This document shows positions 34,364 through 43,538 of a stretch of DNA of 64,000 nucleotides, piece after piece (positions within the stretch are counted from its first letter, which is position 1; each line of letters starts with the position of its first letter). The DNA comes from Alteromonas marina. GTDB lineage: Bacteria; Pseudomonadota; Gammaproteobacteria; Enterobacterales; Alteromonadaceae. The position numbers were made by a program, and so were the translations under genes. The stretch is from positions 93,763 through 157,762 of the forward strand of contig NZ_JWLW01000014.1 of the NCBI RefSeq assembly GCF_000808575.1, in the 5' to 3' direction. The notes beneath the pieces are model-generated. The model searched no databases and was not told where the DNA came from. It worked only from the letters and a program-made list of their open reading frames with translations.

Positions 34364-34392
34364 GTAGAAAGGTGAATTTAACGCCTTTCTAC
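34364..34392 (+). terminator. Hairpin after TPR copy 2
   Basis: GTAGAAAGG (34364-34372) pairs with CCTTTCTAC (34384-34392). There is no strong U-run, so termination is uncertain. Confidence 0.4.
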
Positions 34393-34496
34393 ATAAAATG
34401 CGCATACATAGGTGGCACTTATCCTCATGTATAAATTGTAAACAGTTCTAATTCGGTATCAGCACTCCTAATATGAAAGAAAAAAGGAGTGGCCCA

Positions 34497-35663
34497 ATGC
34501 CTAAAATCCCACGTTCCTCAGACAACGACTATACCCACGACATGAGCCGAACACGCCGCGAATTTATTGCGCGCGAAACCGGCACTCAGCTAAATCACTT
34601 AGGACACTATTCTATACCGCCAGAAACCTTGTCGGGAAACATAGAAAACTTTGCCGGCGTTGCACAGGTGCCTATTGGCTTTGCAGGCCCAATGCTAGTG
34701 AACGGAGAGCATGCCAAAGGTGAGTTCTATGTGCCAATGGCAACAACAGAGGGCACCTTGACCGCCAGCTACAGTAGAGGCATGCGCTTAACAAGAGAGG
34801 CTGGGGGCATAACTACCACAGTCATTGACGATGCCATGCAGCGAGCGCCCATGTTTGCGTTTTCCGATGCACGTGAAGCACTCGCATTTGGCAGGTGGGT
34901 CGAGCAAAACTTTGAAACCATTAAACAAGCCAGTGATAGTACCACCAGCGTGGGCAAGCTCAGGGATATTGAGCAGTACGCTGCGTCTAAGCTTCGCTGG
35001 CTAAGATTCAATTTCACCTGCGGCGATGCGGCTGGTCAGAACATGGTAAGTAAAGCCACTAAAGCGGGTTGTGAGTGGATACAAGCGAACTACCCACGTC
35101 CTATCGAGCACTTTGTACTAGCCGCTAATCTTGATACCGATAAAAAGCACTCTCACTTAAACTCTCTGCATACCCGCGGAAAGCGCGTTGTAGCAGAAAT
35201 AACCCTGCCAAAACAACTTATGACGGACATTATGCATTGCCCGCCAGAAGCATTATTCAAACAGCGCCAGTATTCAAATATGGGCGCACTAATGGCAGGT
35301 AGTGTTAATAACGGTGCGCATTTCGCTAACGGCATTACCGCCATGTTCATCGCTTGCGGGCAAGATGTCGCTAATGTGGCTGAGTCGTCGGCGGGGTTTA
35401 CCTACGCTGAAATTATGCCAAATGGTGACTACTACTTCTCTGTTACTATTCCATCGTTAATCGTTGCTACATACGGTGGTGGAACCGGTTTAGCTACACA
35501 AAACGAATGTTTAAGCGTACTTGGCTGCACAGAAAGGGGCAGCGTAAATAAGTTTGCGGAAATTGTCGCTGCGACCGTATTGTGTGGCGATCTGTCGCTG
35601 GGTTCTGCAGTCGTCGCAGACGAATGGGTAAGCAGTCACGAGCGACTGGGTAGAAACCGTTAA
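34497..35663 (+). CDS. Hydroxymethylglutaryl-CoA reductase
   Basis: 388 residues. The ATG at 34497 is preceded by GGAGT; a longer frame from 34473 has no better site. It matches HMG-CoA reductase: ENFAGVAQVPIGFAGP, ATTEGTLTASYSRG (catalytic Glu), CGDAAGQNMVSKATK (DAAGQNM), TYGGGTGLATQNECL and a C-terminal His-X-X-X-X-Arg-like SSHERLGRNR. It converts HMG-CoA to mevalonate, a pathway most gammaproteobacteria lack. No other mevalonate gene is in the window. Class I versus II cannot be settled by eye, though I lean to class I. Acquisition by transfer is likely from general knowledge; local base usage does not stand out to me. Confidence 0.92.
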   Translation: MPKIPRSSDNDYTHDMSRTRREFIARETGTQLNHLGHYSIPPETLSGNIENFAGVAQVPIGFAGPMLVNGEHAKGEFYVPMATTEGTLTASYSRGMRLTREAGGITTTVIDDAMQRAPMFAFSDAREALAFGRWVEQNFETIKQASDSTTSVGKLRDIEQYAASKLRWLRFNFTCGDAAGQNMVSKATKAGCEWIQANYPRPIEHFVLAANLDTDKKHSHLNSLHTRGKRVVAEITLPKQLMTDIMHCPPEALFKQRQYSNMGALMAGSVNNGAHFANGITAMFIACGQDVANVAESSAGFTYAEIMPNGDYYFSVTIPSLIVATYGGGTGLATQNECLSVLGCTERGSVNKFAEIVAATVLCGDLSLGSAVVADEWVSSHERLGRNR

Positions 35664-35754
35664 AGGTTTTTAAACCTGTCACCTAACGCTTAGCAATGCA
35701 GTTCGAATAAACTGTGCGCTACTGCCGAAGGTAACTAAATTCTGTATAGAGAAA

Positions 35755-36123
35755 TTATACAGCAGGCATGCTAGGGCGTGTAACAACAAAGTACGCGCCT
35801 ATTCCCATAAATAGACCTATGCCTATGTAAGCAGGAATAGGCACTGATGCGAACAGGCAAACCAGAATAAAGCTCACCAACATACTGCAGCACGCTATGC
35901 ATTTCACTTTTTTCGAAATTGCTCCATGTTTTCGCCACGCAACAAGACTGGGGCCATATTTAGGGTGTTGAAGTAACCAGTTTTCAAGGCGCGGTGAAGA
36001 TTGAGTAAAACAAAAAAGCGCACCTATCAAAAAAACAGTTGTTGGCATTACCGGCAAGAATGCGCCAATAATACCTAGAAGGGTAAAAAACAACCCGAGT
36101 GATAAATACAGTACTTTTTTCAT
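35755..36123 (-). CDS. DUF454 inner-membrane protein, YbaN-like
   Basis: 122 residues from the ATG at 36123 (MKKVLYLSLGLFFTLLG); a longer frame opens at 36189. Hydrophobic segments lie at about 5-40 and 75-115. The family signature GIIGAFLPVMPTTVFLIGAL is followed by SSPRLENWLLQHPKYGPSLVAW. The function of the family is unknown. It stands alone and is convergent with the HMG-CoA reductase gene. Confidence 0.85.
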   Translation of the reverse strand: MKKVLYLSLGLFFTLLGIIGAFLPVMPTTVFLIGALFCFTQSSPRLENWLLQHPKYGPSLVAWRKHGAISKKVKCIACCSMLVSFILVCLFASVPIPAYIGIGLFMGIGAYFVVTRPSMPAV

Positions 36124-36417
36124 GAAATACCAACGCCCAATGCTAGCCGATTCCTTGGTAGGTGCTGTGACCACACACCCGCTGAACACTTTTCCGAAGT
36201 GCTAAATTTATACAGTCATTTTAGATAGTATGGATCTATGTAGCCTTGTTATAAATCAAACCTACCTTTTAACCATACGCCAAAATAACTAGGTTTCCAC
36301 CTTCATTGGTCTAAATTTGTAGTACTAACATTTGCCCGGTCATAAGTGATGAGCAAATCCGAGACCTTACTATCTGGCTGATTTTCAAACTTAATAGTGA
36401 AGTTGTAGCAGGATAAA

Positions 36418-37368
36418 CTACTTCCTATCGGACGACTGTTTAACCTGCTGCCACAGCGCTTCCATTTCATCAAGCGTCAATGCGTCGAGCTTGTCGCCCT
36501 GTTCAGCCGCTAAGCGCTCTACACCTTTAAAACGGTTAGCAAACTTGTTACTGGCGTTTCTAAGTGCGGTATCCGCATCTACCTTGCAATGCCTTGCCAA
36601 GTTAACCATGGCAAAAAGAGCATCGCCAATTTCTTCTTCAATAGCTTGTTGGTTGTCAGGCACGCCACTGTTTAAAGGTGCAACACCCGCATTCAGTGCC
36701 CCTTGTGCTCGCTGCTTGAAGTCTAGCTCTTGCTGAATCTCTTCCACCTCTTCGCGCACTTTATCTATAACAGGAGCGGCATCAGTCCAATCAAAACCTA
36801 CCTTTGCACAGGCTTTCTGCAGCTTTTGCGCATACATAAGTGCAGGCATACCTTTGGGTACACTATCTAGAATACTGGGCTCTATTGCTTCGTCGTCTTG
36901 CTTCAAACGCTGCTTTTTAAGCTGCTTTTCTTGGGCTTTGATAGCATCCCACTGCGCGTTTAAAGTACTGTCGTTCAATTGGGTACGTTCGACCGTGACG
37001 TTTTCATTTGTGTCATTAACGCCCTCAGATGCAAGCGGGTTAGCAAAAACATGAGGGTGACGACGCACGAGCTTATCACTAATGCTTTTCGCCACATCGT
37101 CAAAAGAAAATGCACGCGATTCGCTGGCTATCTGCGCGTAGAACACCACTTGAAACAGCAAATCACCCAACTCATCTTTGATGTCATGCATATCACCAGT
37201 GGCAATAGCATCAGCCACTTCGTAGGCTTCTTCTATGGTGTAGCGAGTTAGGCTTTCCATGGTTTGTTTTACATCCCACGGGCACCCAGATTGCAGGTCG
37301 CGCAGCTGCGCCATAATGTCAAGCAGCCGCTGCGTTTCACTAAGCTTAGCTTTGTTTGCGTTTTGCAT
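36418..37368 (-). CDS. mazG: Nucleoside triphosphate pyrophosphohydrolase MazG
   Basis: Hydrolyses NTPs to NMP and pyrophosphate; in E. coli it also lowers ppGpp. It has two MazG domains, each with the metal-binding Glu pattern: EEAYEVADAI with DELGDLLFQVV, and EEVEEIQQEL with EEIGDALFAMVN. At 316 residues it is longer than E. coli MazG (263), with extra linkers at about 125-150 and 230-250. It overlaps the 3' end of relA by 23 bp, which places two (p)ppGpp-linked genes in one transcript. Confidence 0.93.
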   Translation of the reverse strand: MQNANKAKLSETQRLLDIMAQLRDLQSGCPWDVKQTMESLTRYTIEEAYEVADAIATGDMHDIKDELGDLLFQVVFYAQIASESRAFSFDDVAKSISDKLVRRHPHVFANPLASEGVNDTNENVTVERTQLNDSTLNAQWDAIKAQEKQLKKQRLKQDDEAIEPSILDSVPKGMPALMYAQKLQKACAKVGFDWTDAAPVIDKVREEVEEIQQELDFKQRAQGALNAGVAPLNSGVPDNQQAIEEEIGDALFAMVNLARHCKVDADTALRNASNKFANRFKGVERLAAEQGDKLDALTLDEMEALWQQVKQSSDRK

Positions 37369-39529
37369 CAGTCACGCCTTTAAGCTGTCGCAATCGGGTT
37401 AACACCTTTGATACGGTGTCGAGATCGTGCACCTCTATCGAAATGGTGATAAGCGCCGTCTGTCTGTTTTTATCACTTAGGCTGTTCACCCCCAAAAGCG
37501 GCACGTTTTCGTTCGCTAGTACCGTGGTGATATCGCGCAACAGGCCGGTTCTATCGTGACAGAATATATCTATGCCTGTCTCAAAGCCCACTTTAAGCTC
37601 TTGTGACCAATTCACTTCTATTTGACGCTCAGGGTGTTGTGACAACAAGTGTTGCAGCTGGTCGCAGCTTTCTTTATGAACGCTTACACCACGGCCTTGT
37701 GTGATATAGCCTAAAATTGCTTCGCCTGGTACTGGCTTACAGCAATTCGCCAGCTGGCTCATTAAGTGACCCACGCCCTGCACCACCACTGCATCTTTTT
37801 TGCCCGACCCGGCCGCAGTTTTGCGCGTTTTAACCTTAGGGCTAATCTCGGGTTCTGGGGCTGGCGGCTCCTGCAAGTGATGAATAAAGTTAATCACCTG
37901 CATAACGCGCACATCACCGGCACCTACCGCAGTGTACAAGTCATCGAGGGTTTGTAAGTTAAACTTCTCAAATGCCTCATTGGGTACTTTGGCAGGCAAA
38001 TGAGCACGCTGAAGTTCGCGTTCTAGTAGCTCTTTACCGGCAGCCAGGTTTTTGTCTCTATCCTGCTTTTTAAAGAAGGAATGGATAGTGGCACGCGCCC
38101 GTGATGAATGCACATAGCCAAGGCCCGGGTGCATCCAGTCGCGACTTGGGTTTGGCTCTTTTCCGGTGAGTACTTCTATCTGATCGCCACTTTGCAGTAA
38201 ATAAGTGAAAGGGACTATTCGCCCATTCACTTTTGCGCCAATACAGCGATGTCCCACATTACTGTGAATATAGTAAGCAAAATCAAGCGGCGTAGCGCCT
38301 TGGGGAAGGTCAATAACATCGCCTTTGGGTGTGAATACATACACCCTATCGTCAAACACCTGACTGCGAAGTTCTTCAACCAAATCGCCAGATTCCGCCA
38401 CTTCCTCTTGCCACGCTAGTATGCGACGAAGCCAGTTTATGCGCTCGTCATAGCCTGACTGCTTGCCCGTGCTACCCTCTTTATATTTCCAGTGTGCAGC
38501 CACACCCAGTTCTGCATCCTGATGCATTTTCTGCGTGCGAATTTGAATCTCAACCGACTTCCCTTCTGGTCCCACGATAACCGTGTGAATAGACTGGTAA
38601 CCGTTAGGTTTGGGGGTTGCGATATAGTCGTCGAACTCGTTAGGTAAGTGCTTATAGCTGGCGTGAACCGTACCAAGCGCGGCGTAACAGTCTTGAAGTC
38701 GCTCGGCAATAATTCGCACCGCACGAATATCAAAAAGCTGCTCAAACGTAAGGCGCTTTTTCTGCATTTTTTTCCAAATGCTGAATATGTGCTTGGGACG
38801 GCCGTAGACCTCTGCGCGAATTTCTTCGCTATCAAGCAAGCCTTGCAAGTCGCCTACTATGGTTTCTATGTACTCGGCACGCTCTCGGCGCTTGCCGTCA
38901 AGCTGATGAGCTATTTGCTTGTAGGTGATGGGGTGTAAATAGCGAAATGCGAGGTCTTCAAGCTCCCACTTTAACTGACCAATGCCCAAACGGTTTGCCA
39001 ATGGCGCATAGATGCTAGCGCATTCGCGGGCCACCATAACGCGGGTTTCTTCGTCGGCTTTTTTAACCTGTTGCAATGCACAAATGCGTTCTGCCATTTT
39101 GATCACAACGGCACGCACGTCTTCTACCATCGCCAGCAGCATGCGGCGAATACTGTCTATGTGCTGTTCGTCTGACTTTTCGGCAAAGCTAGAGCCATTC
39201 ACTTTACGCGCATGTAACGATTTAATGGCATCCATTCGGCGCACGCCAACGATTAGATCGCGTATTTCCCCGCCGAATTCTTCATAAATATCGTCTTCAC
39301 TTAAGGCGTGCTGTTCGCAATATGGAAAAACCAGGGCCGCCTGAAGCGTTGCATCATCCATATTAAGCTGGCATAAAATTTCGACCATTTCCTGACCAAC
39401 CAACAGTCGCTCTGGAATAGATGACACTGCACTTAGTTTTTCTTTTGTTTCTGCACTTAACTCAAGGCTATCTAACCACGCTTCAAAGGGTGGTCGGTCG
39501 GCTTGGTGGACCTTTCTTGTCGATACCAT
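37346..39529 (-). CDS. relA: (p)ppGpp synthetase RelA
   Basis: Ribosome-associated synthetase that makes (p)ppGpp during amino-acid starvation. The order is a hydrolase-like domain with the catalytic His-Asp replaced (ALVFPYCEQHAL), so synthetase-only; a synthetase domain (RPKHIFSIWKKMQKK, ATPKPNGYQSIHT); TGS (VYVFTPKGDVIDLPQGATPL); a zinc-finger-like segment with CCKPVPGE; and a C-terminal ACT domain. Its 727 residues compare with 744 in E. coli. It follows rlmD, as in E. coli. Confidence 0.96.
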   Translation of the reverse strand: MVSTRKVHQADRPPFEAWLDSLELSAETKEKLSAVSSIPERLLVGQEMVEILCQLNMDDATLQAALVFPYCEQHALSEDDIYEEFGGEIRDLIVGVRRMDAIKSLHARKVNGSSFAEKSDEQHIDSIRRMLLAMVEDVRAVVIKMAERICALQQVKKADEETRVMVARECASIYAPLANRLGIGQLKWELEDLAFRYLHPITYKQIAHQLDGKRRERAEYIETIVGDLQGLLDSEEIRAEVYGRPKHIFSIWKKMQKKRLTFEQLFDIRAVRIIAERLQDCYAALGTVHASYKHLPNEFDDYIATPKPNGYQSIHTVIVGPEGKSVEIQIRTQKMHQDAELGVAAHWKYKEGSTGKQSGYDERINWLRRILAWQEEVAESGDLVEELRSQVFDDRVYVFTPKGDVIDLPQGATPLDFAYYIHSNVGHRCIGAKVNGRIVPFTYLLQSGDQIEVLTGKEPNPSRDWMHPGLGYVHSSRARATIHSFFKKQDRDKNLAAGKELLERELQRAHLPAKVPNEAFEKFNLQTLDDLYTAVGAGDVRVMQVINFIHHLQEPPAPEPEISPKVKTRKTAAGSGKKDAVVVQGVGHLMSQLANCCKPVPGEAILGYITQGRGVSVHKESCDQLQHLLSQHPERQIEVNWSQELKVGFETGIDIFCHDRTGLLRDITTVLANENVPLLGVNSLSDKNRQTALITISIEVHDLDTVSKVLTRLRQLKGVTDAKRKQS

Positions 39530-39541
39530 ATCCTTTACTCG

Positions 39542-41002
39542 TTACTGCTGCTTTCGCGTAAACAAGGCCATCATTTCCATGTGATGGGTGAAGGGGAACA
39601 TTTCTGCTACGCCCGCTTTTTCCATTTCATAACCTCCGTCTATCAACACCTTCGCGTCTCTAGAAAACGTACTTGGGTTGCAAGAAACATACACTATCGT
39701 TTTTGGTAGTGCTTTTACAAGCGCATGACAAACGGTCAACGCCCCTTCTCTTGAGGGGTCTAGTAGTACCTTATCAAAGCCCAGCTGTAATGAAGCCTCG
39801 ACGTTGGTCTTATCAGCCAAATCTAAATGCAGCCACTCTACATTTTCAATGCCCTGTTGCTGTGCATTGTCTTTGGCGCGGCGCACCATCTCTGCCACAC
39901 CTTCTACCGCCTGAACCTTTGCACCTAACTTAGCAATAGGTAGAGTAAAATTGCCCAGCCCGCTAAACCAATCGGCGATACGTTCGTTGGGCTTTGGGTT
40001 TAGCCATCCTATTGCCTGATTAACCATTTTTTCGTTAACCACTTTATTTATTTGAATAAAGTCGTTAGCGCTAGGTGAAATTGAGCAGCCATTTACCGTG
40101 TTCATCACCATATCAGTACCACAACCCACACTGCGAATTTGCCCTTGCTTATTTTCAAGCTTTAATTCAATTTCGTAGCCGTTAACCGATGAACTCGTGT
40201 TCACCAATTCACTCACTGCATCAATCAGCTCAGCTTCAAGGGCTTTGGTGTGTTTAATAACAAGGTGCGAAGTGTTGTCGCCTGCAATAAGGCTGATATG
40301 CCCAATATGACGCGCTGACTCGAACCCTGTAAGCACATCTCGTAAAGGGCCAATAAGTTTAGATAGCGGGTCGACCAGTATTGGGCAGGTTTCGACATTA
40401 ATAACGTTATTGCTATTTGCTTCACGGAAGCCTAACTTAATTTGATTGGGGTTGCGGGCATCTATAGCCAGCCTTGCTTTTCTGCGATATTGAGGGCGCG
40501 GCCCTGCTAAAGGTGCTTGCCAAATGTCTGGCTTCATTGCAAGGTGACGTTCCATCATCACTTTAAGAGCACGGTCACGTTGCACAAGGGCAGCGTCGGG
40601 CTTTATGTGCTGTAGCTGACACCCACCACATACATCAAACACAGGGCAAAAAGGCGCTTGTCTTTCATCACTTGGCGAATGAATGTTTGTTGCCTTGGCG
40701 TTAATGACTTTCTTTTTGCTAGATAGCACCTCTATGTCGCAGCTTTCTCCCACAAGGGCACCTTCAACAAATACCATAGGATTGCCGCGCACTACGCCAT
40801 TGCCCATCCAGTCTAAATCTTCAATGGTGACCGTGTTAGGTTTTCGACTTTCACTGGTACCAGCTGCTTTTTTGCTTTTCCCAAATCGAAGTCCTGCGAC
40901 CTGCGCGTTGGCTCTGGCATTCCCTTTTTTTGAAGCGCCACGCTCAGTAAGCGACGTTTTGCCTTTTTGCTTGCTACGAGATTGTTTAAAAAGGTTTGCC
41001 AA
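39542..41002 (-). CDS. rlmD: 23S rRNA (uracil(1939)-C5)-methyltransferase RlmD
   Basis: SAM-dependent methyltransferase with an N-terminal TRAM domain (about residues 55-115), a 4Fe-4S site (CPVFDVCGGCQLQH plus an upstream Cys region) and a catalytic domain with FSGLGNFTLPIA, LLDPSREGAL and VSCNPSTFSRD (nucleophile Cys). At 486 residues it is longer than E. coli (433). The excess is a Lys/Arg-rich N-terminal extension of about 45 residues. It lies 12 bp before relA. Confidence 0.94.
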   Translation of the reverse strand: MANLFKQSRSKQKGKTSLTERGASKKGNARANAQVAGLRFGKSKKAAGTSESRKPNTVTIEDLDWMGNGVVRGNPMVFVEGALVGESCDIEVLSSKKKVINAKATNIHSPSDERQAPFCPVFDVCGGCQLQHIKPDAALVQRDRALKVMMERHLAMKPDIWQAPLAGPRPQYRRKARLAIDARNPNQIKLGFREANSNNVINVETCPILVDPLSKLIGPLRDVLTGFESARHIGHISLIAGDNTSHLVIKHTKALEAELIDAVSELVNTSSSVNGYEIELKLENKQGQIRSVGCGTDMVMNTVNGCSISPSANDFIQINKVVNEKMVNQAIGWLNPKPNERIADWFSGLGNFTLPIAKLGAKVQAVEGVAEMVRRAKDNAQQQGIENVEWLHLDLADKTNVEASLQLGFDKVLLDPSREGALTVCHALVKALPKTIVYVSCNPSTFSRDAKVLIDGGYEMEKAGVAEMFPFTHHMEMMALFTRKQQ

Positions 41003-41103
41003 GTGTGACTCCGGTTACTTGCTTTACGTCGTTTGATGTTAGTAGAGGTTTTTGCGCGCGCTCACCAAATAGAAGTCGCCCACGTGGGTTAGGGGCAGTT
41101 GCT

Positions 41104-41484
41104 CTATTCAGATTCTAGTATAACGGTGGCGACAGCATAATGCAGCTCATCTGAAATACTGACCACGCTTCGCGTGATACCTCGGTTTTTGCACATTGCA
41201 GCAAACTCGCCAGAAAAATGAAGCTCTGGCGCACCTAAATCGTTATTGCGCACTTCTATATGCTGCCAGCTGATCCCGTTTCCAATCCCTGTACCAAGGG
41301 CCTTCACTGCCGCTTCCTTGGCGGCAAAACGTTTGGCCAAAAAGCGTACTGGCGTACTGTGCTCACTAAATTGCTGCCACTCGGCAGGCGTAAGTACTCG
41401 CTTGGCTAAGCGTTCATTAGCACCGTCACCTTTACCAAGTCGCGCTATCTCTACAATATCAGTACCTAGCCCTGCAATCGCCAC
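41104..41484 (-). CDS. acpS: Holo-[acyl-carrier-protein] synthase
   Basis: Transfers 4'-phosphopantetheine from CoA to acyl carrier protein. It is 126 residues long, the same as E. coli. It shows GLGTDIVEIARLG and RFLAKRFAAKEAAVKALGTGI (metal and CoA site). The start is GTG at 41484. It is the last gene of recO-pdxJ-acpS. Confidence 0.95.
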   Translation of the reverse strand: MAIAGLGTDIVEIARLGKGDGANERLAKRVLTPAEWQQFSEHSTPVRFLAKRFAAKEAAVKALGTGIGNGISWQHIEVRNNDLGAPELHFSGEFAAMCKNRGITRSVVSISDELHYAVATVILESE

Positions 41485-41511
41485 GTTATCTACACCCTTT
41501 TGAATCTAACG

Positions 41512-42249
41512 TTAAATGCCCGCTCGCGCTTCAAGCATAAGCTTTCGCATATCCGCCACTGCCGTGTGAAGGCCATCGAAGGCAGCACGGGCAATGATAG
41601 CGTGACCAATATTAAGCTCAATTAGCTGAGGGATAGCCGCGATAGGCTTAACATTGTGATAGTGCAAGCCGTGACCCGCATTCACTTTAAGCCCTAAACT
41701 ATCGGCGTACTCAATACCTTCAACTAAACGCGCTAGCTCTTTGTGCTGCTCTTCTTCGCTAGTGGCTTCTGCGTATTGGCCTGTATGAATTTCAATGTAA
41801 GGGGCGTTGCATGCTGCGGCCGCGTCAATTTGCGCTTTGTCCGCATCAATAAATAACGACACCAAAATGTTTGCATTAGCGAGTCGCTCACACGCCGCTT
41901 TGATGTTTTCAAAATTCCCTGCCACATCAAGACCACCTTCGGTAGTCAGCTCTTCGCGCTTTTCTGGTACTAAGCAACAAAAAACAGGCTTTACTTCTTC
42001 TGCAATTGCCAGCATTTCATCAGTTACTGCCATTTCCAGATTGAGTCGAGTATTGATCGTCTGCGCTAAAATGCGTACATCGCGGTCTTTAATGTGACGG
42101 CGGTCTTCACGTAAATGAACCGTTATGCCGTCTGCACCTGCGCGCTCTGCAATATCCGCTGCATGTACTGGATCTGGATAATGTGTACCGCGCGCATTGC
42201 GTAGCGTTGCGATATGGTCGATGTTAACGCCTAATAAAATCGTGCTCAT
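41512..42249 (-). CDS. pdxJ: Pyridoxine 5'-phosphate synthase PdxJ
   Basis: Condenses 1-deoxyxylulose 5-phosphate with 3-amino-2-oxopropyl phosphate in vitamin B6 synthesis. It has 245 residues (E. coli 243) and the conserved [34 protein letters not shown] and [21 protein letters not shown] precedes the ATG. It lies between recO and acpS, as in many gammaproteobacteria; pdxA is in this window at 52396. Confidence 0.96.
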   Translation of the reverse strand: MSTILLGVNIDHIATLRNARGTHYPDPVHAADIAERAGADGITVHLREDRRHIKDRDVRILAQTINTRLNLEMAVTDEMLAIAEEVKPVFCCLVPEKREELTTEGGLDVAGNFENIKAACERLANANILVSLFIDADKAQIDAAAACNAPYIEIHTGQYAEATSEEEQHKELARLVEGIEYADSLGLKVNAGHGLHYHNVKPIAAIPQLIELNIGHAIIARAAFDGLHTAVADMRKLMLEARAGI

Positions 42250-42312
42250 TTCACCACCTAGCCTGTAAGAGCGATAGAAGAGGCCAGCTCTTCCTGTTTA
42301 ATACGTTGCTTT

Positions 42313-42333
42313 AAGGGTAAAAATACCCTTTTA
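42313..42333 (-). terminator. Short hairpin between recO and pdxJ
   Basis: AAGGGTA (42313-42319) pairs with TACCCTT (42324-42330). The 165-bp gap suggests pdxJ has its own promoter here. The terminator role is weakly supported. Confidence 0.3.
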
Positions 42334-42414
42334 AGGAAAGTCGCAATTGTAGCAAATTTTTTTGTAGAACGTGCTGTTTAAGCGTTTGAGTTAAGAGAAA
42401 ATAATTTAATGCTT

Positions 42415-43128
42415 TTACCGCGGTTTGGGCATAAAAAGCTCGCGGCTTTTAAGTGGCTTGTCACCAATTAACGGTTTCAGCAAGTCCCGGCAAAGCACCT
42501 TAGCCACTTTTTTACTAAGCGGCGTAAATTCCCCCCGTGACAAACTAAGCAGCGCTTGTCCAGGAAAGCCTCGCATGCCGCGGGTACCTGCCATATCGTC
42601 AGGCAGTCGCACAAACCCTGCGTCTATATGAAAATGATAGCTACCGGTTTCTTCTATGGGCAATTCATATTCGACGTCGGTGGTGAAGTCGGGTAACAGC
42701 CCCATTTCGTCAAGCAGTGCAAATTCGAACTGACGTAAGGTCACTTCTATGTCGCTTTCATCGCGAAGAGACAGCAGCGCATTTTCATAAGCATTGTGAA
42801 CGCCATCGCTGGCAAGCCCTGCCGGCATAACGCGATTAGTTAGCTCGTTAACGTACATGGCGCAAAATAACGCCGTGCCCACTAGGTTGATAGAAGGCGA
42901 AACGCTTTCAACGTGACGTAAGTTCTTTAACTCTGACTTTCCGCTTAACTGTAAACGTAGATGCTGAAAAGGTTGAAGCAGGCTTTTCTTGTCAGATTTA
43001 CTATTCTTCACCCCTTTCGCTACCGCACTAACACGCCCTTCTTCTAGGGTAAAAAAGTCAACAATATAGCTGGTCTCCCTGTAAGGGCGTCTATGCAGTA
43101 CATAGGCATTTAACCATTCATTATTCAT
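42415..43128 (-). CDS. recO: DNA repair protein RecO
   Basis: Loads RecA on SSB-coated single strands together with RecR. It has an N-terminal OB fold (AYVLHRRPYRETSYIVDFFTLEEG, then VAKGVKNSKSDKK) and a helical C-domain. Its 237 residues match E. coli (242). Confidence 0.94.
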   Translation of the reverse strand: MNNEWLNAYVLHRRPYRETSYIVDFFTLEEGRVSAVAKGVKNSKSDKKSLLQPFQHLRLQLSGKSELKNLRHVESVSPSINLVGTALFCAMYVNELTNRVMPAGLASDGVHNAYENALLSLRDESDIEVTLRQFEFALLDEMGLLPDFTTDVEYELPIEETGSYHFHIDAGFVRLPDDMAGTRGMRGFPGQALLSLSRGEFTPLSKKVAKVLCRDLLKPLIGDKPLKSRELFMPKPR

Positions 43129-43183
43129 TGTTGCTCACTGTGTGTTAATTGTTGTCGAATTGGTGCCTGTGGCAACGTTAATA

Positions 43184-43465
43184 TCAGCTGCGCTTAATTC
43201 GTACCACTTTCATGGTTTCAAACTCAATGCCAGCCAGATCTTCAACGTGGCGATAATAGGTTACGTTCACCCGCGCGCCTTTTAAGCTTTGGTATTGCTG
43301 TTTGCGACGGTAGATAAAAGGGACATCAATGCCTTCTAGCATAATGGTGTGGCGAATCCAGTCGCTGTCTTTCTCTTCTCGCTGAACGTGAGAAATCACT
43401 TTAGCATTGTCGGTTTGATTCAGCTGACTGTGCTTTTCCACCAGCTTTTGTCTTTCGCTTTTCAC
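43184..43465 (-). CDS. Conserved small protein of unknown function
   Basis: 93 residues, GTG start with AAGGAG seven bases upstream. It is basic and soluble, with a central segment HTIMLEGIDVPFIYRRKQQY, then ARVNVTYYRHVEDLAGIEFE, and ends VVRIKRS. The composition suggests a small beta-rich fold, possibly nucleic-acid binding. I recognise no family. It lies between recJ and recO on the same strand, 55 bp from recO, and probably belongs to that transcript. Confidence 0.75.
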   Translation of the reverse strand: MKSERQKLVEKHSQLNQTDNAKVISHVQREEKDSDWIRHTIMLEGIDVPFIYRRKQQYQSLKGARVNVTYYRHVEDLAGIEFETMKVVRIKRS

Positions 43466-43538
43466 CCTTGCTCCTTTTCCACTGCTTACACTTATTGCTT
43501 GCTAGGCTTATCGTCATCGCCTGCGTGTGAACTCGCTG

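Noticed and set aside
37346..39529. Calling this gene spoT (bifunctional)
   Set aside because: The hydrolase His-Asp motif is replaced by FPYCE, and the position after rlmD is that of relA.
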